A stretch of DNA of 64,000 nucleotides from Orientallactaga sibirica (taxonomy: Eukaryota; Chordata; Mammalia; Rodentia; Dipodidae), in assembly GCA_036365145.1 (NCBI GenBank), contig JAEOAD010000001.1:99607501-99671500 (forward strand), in the 5' to 3' direction. Position numbers and translations under genes: made by a program. The notes beneath the pieces are model-generated. The model was not told where the DNA came from. It searched no databases and worked only from the letters and a program-made list of their open reading frames with translations. Positions 56,918-64,000 of this stretch are shown here, one piece after another (the first letter of the stretch is position 1; each line of letters begins with the position of its first letter).

Positions 56918-58115
56918 CACATAAATTTTAAAAAGAGTTTCTGTCAGTCAAGACAGTGTTGTATGATCTTCTGCTGATAGATGGCTCTGAACCACACAAT
57001 ACTGTTTAAAAATCCACCTGAAATCACGTTCAAGATTCCTGTATTACATCTGTGTACAGTGGGTAACAACAGGGTGGGCTCTAGACACAGAACTCGACTT
57101 AACATTAAGTCACTCTGTACAAAACTATGTGTTAAGCACTTGTTTTGCATGTCAGCCTTGATATAAAGTGCTCAGGATATAATGGTAATAGAATCCAACA
57201 TGATTCATTTATGAATCTTTTTTAGTACAATGAAACATATGACATAAGTATCACTTATCATTTCAAGAATATAATGTAGTGACATTTAGTACATTGATAA
57301 TGCTTTTTAACTACCACTACTTTTTATTTTCAGAATGTTTTCAATATCCCAAACATTGTCTATGCAATAAACACTAATTTATCTTCCTCTTTCTGAGTTG
57401 TATTCTCCATACTAATTTGTGTTGCTACGAATTTGCTTTATATAAATAAAATCACATGCACTTTATCATTCTCAATTACTTTTACTTTTTAATCAGGCTT
57501 ATTTTATTGATAATGTTTTCAGGATGTATTTCACTTGTAATATTTTCAAAGTTTTCCCATATTATAGAATGTATTAGAATTTCACATTTGTGTTTAGGGC
57601 AGAGTGATATTATATTTATGTACCTAGTACTTTGTTTTGACTACTCATCTTTTTGACATTAGGATAATATTACTGAAATTATTGGTATGGGAGCATTTAG
57701 TTGAGTACCTACTCTTAATTATTTTAGATATACCTACTGCCATGGGCCGCAGCATTTAATAGGAAATACAGAGTAGAAAAATGGCAACCTGTGAATATTG
57801 TGCTGTTGGGATTATAGTCTCAGTGATATAGGAAAGTATCCAGAGAGAACCTGGATACTGGGAGTGAATTCTACAAGAGATAGAAAGGAATGACATAGGG
57901 GAAATTCCAGACTACCGAGGGACCTAGCCCATAGGGAACAGGAAGAGTGGAATGAAGGGTAGAAAAAGAAACAAATGAGATCATATGGTTGAGCCAGGGA
58001 CTTGTTGTATAAATACTTGCAGGTCACATGAAGCCACACAATGTTTTCAAAGTGCCCACATGGTCCACTTCTTCCCATCATTTCAATCCTTAGTTCACCT
58101 GTTGTATTCTCATGC
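56918..58115. other. unique sequence, no gene seen
   Basis: Nothing recognised; AT-rich to about 57720, more balanced afterwards. Confidence 0.4.
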
Positions 58116-58119
58116 ATAT

Positions 58120-58524
58120 TGTGGTAGTTTGATGCAGGTGTCTCCCATAAACTTGTGTGTTCTGAATGTGGAGTTTCCATCTGGTAGCAACTTGGGAATT
58201 GGAGCCTCCTGGAGGCAGTGTATTGATGGGGACAGTCTGACTGTTACAGCCAGATGTCCCTAGCCAACTGCCCCTTGCCAGTGTTTGGCATACTTCTCCT
58301 ACTGTTGTTGTCCACCTTATGTTGGCCAGGAGGTGATGCCAACCTTTTGCTCATGCCACATTTGCCCCTGCCATCTTGGTGCTATCCCTTGAGTTCTTGA
58401 GTCTATAAACTGGAAGTCAAAATAAACCCTTTCCTCCCAAAAGCTGCTCTTGGTCAAGTTTTTTTTGTTGTTGTTGTTTTTTGTCTTTTTGGTTTTATGA
58501 CAGCATGTTGAACTGACTGCAATA
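58120..58524 (+). mobile_element. 5' LTR of the MaLR element
   Basis: Starts TGTGGTAGTTTGATGCAGG; a polyadenylation signal lies near 58420 (AAAATAAACCC). A T/G-rich simple-repeat insertion at 58459-58495 interrupts the last part. Confidence 0.85.
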
Positions 58525-59601
58525 GTAAATTGGTATGGAGAGTGAGACTACTGCTGCTAGAAACCTAACCATGTGGCTTTCGGTCTTTTGGAACTGATTT
58601 TTGAGGAAGGAATGTGGGATTTGAAATCTTAGCCTAAGAGATGCCTTGCAGTGTTGTAAGTACACCTTGATGGACTATTCTGAACAGAATTGAAAGACCT
58701 AAATGGAGTAAGAGCTATGAACTGTGAAATTTGGCTTATGAGGATGATAAAGAGCTTTGCTTGCGCTGGGTTAGAAGCAGTTTGTGTGAGAGGCTTGCTG
58801 TTATGCCATGTCCTGAGAACTTCATTGCATAGAAATGGACTGGTATGAGCAGAGGGATCTGGAAGAGAAAAATGAAAATATTTGGGCTGAAACTGCTTAA
58901 ATTGTTTGAAAGATTGCAGCCACCAAGATTGGGACAGGTGACCTTCATTGGGACAACAGGAAGAATGCAGACTCTGGAAAGGGCCTGGATGCTGAAGGAG
59001 TGTCCTGTTCTTCAAAGTCTTCTTTATTCTCCCCTGGATTAACAATTAATAATTCATAGCCTACCTAGTATTATGGAATATAACAAATGCTATAAATAGA
59101 GGGCCACTGGATTTGCAACAGTTTTGGTTTTTAGAAATGGCCATGGGCAATGTGAAGTAGGCTTATTGGATTACTTGCCTGTGTGGAGGCCCAATGGAGC
59201 CATAAGGATGAAGTATGGGTTGCCATGGAGACCCAATGGAAATGCCATGACTATGGAATGGCTGCCAAAGAGTACCATAGGCAAATGATGAAGTTTCCTG
59301 GGACTGTGAGTATCCCATCTGGAGGGGCAGAGTGGAACCCAAGAGACACACCACTGGTTATAATTAGACTTGGAGACTTGTCACTGACTAGAGTTGTCAG
59401 ACTTGGACTTACAGAGTTTGATGTTTGCCCTGTTTGTTTTAAATCTTGTATTGGTTGAATATTTATTTGCTGTACCCAATGCCATCCTTTATAATATGAA
59501 AGTTTATTCTGTGCCATTATGTTTTTTAAATATATTATAACTCAGTTAAAAGACCTTGGACTATGGGGATGTTTGAACATCATTGGGATTGATGAAAACT
59601 A

Positions 59602-59612
59602 TAGGGACATTT
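59602..59612. repeat. left target duplication of nested L1
   Basis: TAGGGACATTT; the right copy at 60211-60221 is TAGGGATGTTT (9 of 11 identical). Confidence 0.65.
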
Positions 59613-60210
59613 TTTTCTTCTTTTTATTAAGGTGAAACTGTGTTTGGATATATTATATGTTGGTACCATCAGTTCCCTCATCCCTGACCGCACTCCACTG
59701 ACAGCTCTCTTTAGTGGGATTGCTGGTATCACCATGGAGATGTAGGTTATGAGTTGTGAGAGCAGCAGCCTGTTGTTGTGGGGAGGGCTATGTCTCTAGA
59801 TATTCCTTCCCATCCTATGGCTCTTACATTGTGCCCCCTCTTCTGCAAACTTCCCTGAACCTTAGTGGGGGTACTTTAATTCTACTTTACTGTTGAATTA
59901 TCAGCACACATCCTAAGTGGGTAACCAATGGCTATTTGATTGGCTATGAGATCTGCTCAGTGGAAAGGAACCCATAACTGGAACTAGGAACCAAGTCAGA
60001 ATGCTATGGAGACCAAGATAATGGACTCCAATGAGAAGCTCCCACTAGCCTTCATCCAAAGTAAGGCTCCACCCATCAAAATCTCTCTAAATTAACAATG
60101 CTTATCCACTTTAACTTATCTTTATCTCACTCTCCATTGCAGAACATTTTTCAGAAAGCAGAGAGAACTGAGGACAACCATAATCTACCAACATGACAAG
60201 AACAGATAGC
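59613..60210 (-). mobile_element. 5'-inverted LINE-1 inside the MaLR interior
   Basis: 59613-59900 is antisense L1 3' end: a T-rich tail, TGGATATATTATATGTTGGT, CCCCCTCTTCTGCAAACTTC. From about 59915 the sequence turns to sense 3' UTR (GTGGGTAACCAATGGCTATT, TCTGCTCAGTGGAAAGGAAC). For an L1 inserted on the minus strand this is again the twin-priming layout, with the 5' part inverted. Confidence 0.8.
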
Positions 60211-60292
60211 TAGGGATGTTTAAAGTTGGACTGAATGCATTGCATTTTACATCATGAATGGTTATCAGTTTATGGAGTCCAGGAGAAGAATA

Positions 60293-60514
60293 CAGTGGCT
60301 TGATTCAGGTGTCTCCCATAAACTTATGGGTTCTGAATGCTAGATTCCCATCTGGTGGCAACTTGGTAGTTACAGACTCTTGGAGGTGTTATATTCTTGG
60401 GGGCATACATATAGGTATTAGAGTCAGCTTCCCCTTGCCATAATAAACCCTTTCCTCCCACAAGCTGCTCTTGGTCCAGGGTATTTCTCACAGCAACTCA
60501 AAACTGACTTCAAC
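60293..60514 (+). mobile_element. 3' LTR of the MaLR element, internally deleted
   Basis: Starts CAGTGGCTTGATTCAGGTGT and ends GACTTCAAC; at about 222 bp it lacks the middle of the 405-bp 5' copy. AATAAACCC lies near 60442. Confidence 0.8.
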
Positions 60515-60520
60515 TCATGC

Positions 60521-62065
60521 CTTTGATTACTTATCTAAACTAAACATCACTACCATCAATTTCTAGTCACTGTCTTGTTTCACTTTTCTCCGTAGCATTT
60601 ATAGTCCATTTCTGTCTCTGTGTGTGTCCACCTCTCCACAAGCTATGCATGCTTAATTAATTCACTGTTTACCCTAGGACTAACACCACTGTCATATAGC
60701 AGTTCACTTGTGATTACTAGTGTATTGATGCACAAATAAACAAATGTGTCAGTGTGACAATCATTTCTTTGACTAGTTGTATGATATTGAATGATCTTGA
60801 TCTGTAATATTTTTGCAAACTGAAGAACCTCATCTATATGAAGTAAAATGTTAATAAAACATTTTGCTTGTGGCCTTTGCTGGTTGAAAAACAATGCATG
60901 AACTGTACTGATGATTATTTCTAACTTAACGAAACCAAACACAGATTCTGAAAATGAAAGCGAATCACAATCAGCCTGGTTTCAAGCCACATTTGAGCCT
61001 GGGAATAATGAACAAGGTGTTTTAACTTTAGTTTTGGGATTGGAAACAGTGAGAGATAATATGCATCCCCAAGGAAAGATTTTCATTTCAAGTCTGTTTT
61101 GTGGGGTGGGCCATCATTGTAAAGTGGGGTTGCATGGACTGTGACTTGCTTTGAAAATTCTGTTAACTGCTCTTGAACTTGAGGAATAAATGTTCTTTGT
61201 AGAATTTGTTGACTTGGTTTTGATTTTATAATGTATTTGTTCATACATTTTAATTTTCTATTTACAGGAGGAATTTGCTATGGTTTACAGCACACTTCCT
61301 TCTGTTCTGGCCAGGGCTGTTTTATCACTCTCTTGGCTCAGGGGCAAAAAGTTCAAGCAGTTCTGTTGAGATGTAACATCTCTGTATACCACAGTAATGA
61401 GAGCAAGGAAAAAGAATTTATACCCTTTGAAATGTTAATATTTCAAAATGGAAAACCTTTCCCCTGTGCACCTTGTTTCTATCTTCTTCAGGCTCCTCAC
61501 TGCAGTGGTGTAATAAGGCCAATAGTTTTCACCCTACCATCCCTCATGGTAACCTTCAGTTCCCTAAGTTTCCAACCTCAGAGCTCTCTCTCTCTCTCTT
61601 TTTTTTTTCTTTACTAAGACTAAAATTACATCTAGGAATTTCAATACTCATCTACCTGTGTTGAGCCTTCTAGGGTGGAATGCATATTCTGAGAAATAAT
61701 GCAGGCATCAAAAGTCTAATGCATTTCACTTGTAATAGTCTAAGTCTGTCTTGTTGCTCAATTCCCCTTCCTTTGTCCTACCTCTCTGACTCCCATTCCT
61801 ATCATCCTCCACTGGCCATTTGGGCAAAGTAAGCTCTCTGCTACTGAAACAGGTCTCAGTGAAACCATGGGTCTGTCCTTCTTGCCATTGGATAACTGTG
61901 GTGCAAGAAGTAACATGGCATGCTTGTAGAGACAGAGATGCTGAGTCCCATTTTGGAGTCCTATTCTAGTTTTAACAAAGAATTGATAAAAATGAACTCA
62001 GGAAATATAAACTATGAATTTTTAAGTTTATTTAGGGAGAAATCCCAAACTATGTGGTTTATTTA
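60521..62065. other. unique sequence, no gene seen
   Basis: A CT-rich/T-rich string at 61580-61610. The 128-codon frame at 61231-61617 runs through it and has no known resemblance. Confidence 0.4.
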
Positions 62066-62066
62066 A

Positions 62067-62345
62067 GGAAAACTGGGATCTGAGAAGAAGGCTAGAGCAG
62101 AGTCATAAACATGTGGAAAGTAGGAAACGCACCACTCGTGGAAAATACTGCATTGTTCATGAGGTTCATTTAAGAGCAATGGAGGTTTTCAAGGAAATAC
62201 TGGGGTAGATCCACAAATACATGGGAGATAGAACTTAACGCTCGTTTTTAAGGGGTATTGAGATTTTCATAGGGAAAGACTGCGGTAGAGCCACAAGCCT
62301 GTGGAAGATAGAACCTAGGAGCTTGTGTAGGGAGACTTAGAAGGA
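62067..62345 (+). repeat. degenerate tandem repeat, about 79-bp period
   Basis: Units start at 62193 (GGAAATACTGGGGTAGATCC) and 62272 (GGGAAAGACTGCGGTAGAGC), each followed by CACAA..CA/CTGTGGAAGATAGAAC-type sequence. An older, longer copy starts at 62067 (GGAAAACTGGGATC...GAGCAGAGTCATAAACATGTGG). Confidence 0.65.
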
Positions 62346-63174
62346 ACACATAGAGCATCCACTTTATGCATTTTAATGTAAGGAAGTTAAGGAGGACAAA
62401 CCACGATGGCTTAAGAAAGAATACTAGAGGAAAAATATGATAAATGAGTAGTAAAGTGAGTTGTACCCATGGTTACCCCAAGTTTACAGTATTTTACACA
62501 GGTAATGGGCCTAGAAGTAGAGAGTACCCGTGTGGCTTGTACAGAATGTAGGGGAAATACACACATAGTAGGTTCCAAGACCAGAAGAAAATCATATGTA
62601 AAATTAAAATGAGAAGTAACCTCAGACTATAAAGAAGAAACAAGCAGATAAACCACTCAGACCAAGAAGCAATATTCTGCTCACCTTTACTCACCTCCAC
62701 CAGCCAGGCTGGGTGAGAGGGGAAGACACTCATCTGTATCTCAGTAGAGATGACAGGGAATCTGGAGGGAGAAAAGGAGAACTGGAATAGCCTTTATAGT
62801 CGATTGAAATGTATTACTTCAACAGATTGAGGTATTAAAAGGGAAGACCTAGTTGGTTTCTAGATTTGAAGGGCTTCAGACCCCAGGGCCAGACCTCCTG
62901 GGTAGGGAAGGCCTGTCTTTTCTATCTTGGTAGTGGGCTTCACTGAGGACAGCAAGGGTGTTGTAGCTTAGTCTCTACCAGACACCAGTTCCATTCTTGC
63001 AAGGAGTTCCATTTTTGCCAGAACAAGGTGGCATCATTTCTCTCTGAGCCTGTTTCTACCTGAAGCTGCTAAAAGAATCTCACTTTCTCCTATGTCTTCT
63101 TCACTATAAATGTGAAGTATGTATGTGTCAAAAGAAAACACAAGGTTTCTCTTTGACCTCCAGTCAGGAAGTAT

Positions 63175-63175
<1 letters not shown>
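62346..63175. other. unique sequence, no gene seen
   Basis: Nothing recognised. Confidence 0.4.

Positions 63176-63215
<40 letters not shown>
63176..63215 (+). repeat. (TG)n microsatellite
   Basis: About 19 TG units. Confidence 0.95.
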
Positions 63216-63219
<4 letters not shown>

Positions 63220-64000
63220 AATTACCAGGAATGAGATTAGCATCTTCATGTGAAGAGAGTAGGCGTAGTCAATGCTGATATAAAGCTGACATGAAAAATG
63301 TGCCCTCAACAGTTAAGCTTGCTGCTAATAAGCCCTCATTAGTAAGCAGGGAGTCAATTATTAGTGTTTCAGATCCTGCGTATTGACTCAGCATCATTCT
63401 AATTTTCAGGTCTTGGTCACTTTCTTCCATAACTTTCTTATGTATTTCAAAACCAATGTGCAATTTTATGCAATGACATCTCTCAAGGAAGTGTGATCCT
63501 GCATTCAAACTCACACATAAAACCATCAGTGTTTGTGTAAATTGACCCATTTTTACCTATAGGAAGGTAGGCGACACTCAGTCTACTTGTGGGTTTTCAT
63601 ATGTGCACCTGTGAGTATGAAAATGAATAGCCCTCATGGGAAGGAATTCAAGGTCTTCCTGTGCAGGGAGTAAGTCAGTAGGTGCTAATGAAAGCATGAT
63701 ATGAAACATACATCTCTGCCAATGTGGCCTTTGTAGACATCCTCTGGAGAAGAGGGCACTTCATGGGCCATTTCACAGGTCACATATATTAATTCTATGT
63801 TGGTCTAATTCCCAAGTCTCAGTTACACTATAGCACCTCCTTCTCTGTCACCTCAAACTCAATTTGCAATTTCATACCAAGGTATTTGCCAAATATGGAG
63901 TCTTCCATATTCACAGTTGCTTGAAAAAACACAGACATTTTTGTAGAAACCTCACCTATAATATACAGTGGCATTACTCTATCAGAATGAAAGAAAATCA
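63216..64000. other. unique sequence, no gene seen
   Basis: No family or gene recognised. The minus frame at 63269-63550 (93 codons) has no known resemblance. Confidence 0.4.

Larger units (their letters stand above)
58525..60292 (+). mobile_element. MaLR interior, decayed
   Basis: From memory, AGTAAATTGGTATGG followed by GTGGCTTTCGGTCTTTTGGA matches the head of MaLR interiors ('GTAAATTGGTA..GAAGCAGCTTTGGAACTGG'). The 138-codon minus frame (58629-59045) is antisense to it and not a gene. Confidence 0.7.
58120..60514 (+). mobile_element. MaLR element with two LTRs and interior
   Basis: LTRs at 58120-58524 and about 60293-60514 share CAGGTGTCTCCCATAAACTT, ATCTGGTGGCAACTTGG-type and AAACCCTTTCCTCCCA blocks. 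The interior begins AGTAAATTGGTATGG, the usual start of MaLR internal sequence, and ends GACTGAATGCATTGCATTTT. MaLR interiors carry no working retroviral genes. A 5'-inverted L1 lies inside. TCATGC occurs at 58110-58115 and 60515-60520, a possible target duplication, though four bases separate it from the TG at the left. Confidence 0.85.

Noticed and set aside
57812..58180. 122-codon open frame on the minus strand
   Set aside because: Its start lies in the MaLR LTR and the rest in unique DNA; there is no recognisable domain.
58629..59045. 138-codon open frame on the minus strand
   Set aside because: It lies antisense within the MaLR interior and has no recognisable protein pattern.
61231..61617. 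128-codon open frame on the plus strand
   Set aside because: It crosses a CT-rich simple repeat and a T-run and shows no known domain, promoter or splice context.
62067..62345. CRISPR-like spaced repeats
   Set aside because: Units are long, degenerate and adjacent, with no short conserved repeat separated by unique spacers; the genome is mammalian.
1..64000. A novel defence, biosynthetic or phage-type system
   Set aside because: There are no gene clusters, ribosome-binding sites or operon-like frames. The content is mammalian repeats and unique non-coding DNA.

Overview
The window looks like intergenic or deep intronic DNA from a rodent nuclear genome. I find no intact protein-coding gene, functional RNA gene, CRISPR array or prokaryotic feature. 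Open frames are short and sit on repeats or AT-rich unique DNA. Nearly everything recognisable is a transposable element: B1, B4, ID-like and abundant B2-related SINEs (tRNA-derived head, TC-rich tail), LINE-1 fragments with long 3' UTRs, MaLR/ORR1-type LTRs, and one class II endogenous retrovirus. B1, B4 and ID together with MaLR LTRs point to a mouse-related rodent. From memory, the form of the B2-like SINE (a GGCTTAGCGGTTAAGGC-type A box and a GTAAGCCAGATGCA body) fits jerboas (Dipodidae, for example Jaculus) better than mouse or rat. That species call is inference.

Layout. 1-14 kb: degraded L1 pieces (2990-5960 on +, 11985-13895 on -) in AT-rich unique DNA. 14380-17999: the best-defined element, a minus-strand class II (betaretrovirus-like) provirus of about 3.6 kb with two LTRs, a 6-bp target duplication, a lysine-tRNA-like primer site, a polypurine tract, broken gag and broken integrase; protease, reverse transcriptase and env are missing. 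A solo MaLR-like LTR later inserted inside the integrase remnant. 18-34 kb: SINEs, an antisense L1 (24005-25125), a 5'-inverted L1 (28365-29880) and unique DNA. 34.5-39 kb: mostly unique, with one possible conserved non-coding block. 39-51 kb: dense SINEs, an L1 ORF2 piece, a gammaretrovirus-like LTR fragment (about 40640-40935), two back-to-back SINEs sharing a target-site word, and L1 3' UTR copies. 50.8-51.9 kb: an LTR split by an L1. 52-55 kb: a repeat-poor candidate conserved block, then microsatellites and a SINE with a clean target duplication. 56-61 kb: a B4-like SINE, a solo MaLR LTR, and a MaLR element with both LTRs whose interior carries a second 5'-inverted L1. 61-64 kb: mostly unique, with a degenerate 79-bp-period repeat and a TG microsatellite.

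No genes work together here. The value of the window is in the insertion history: which element went into which, and the target duplications that prove it. I did not find an undescribed biological system. Family names rest on recalled consensus patterns without any database search.
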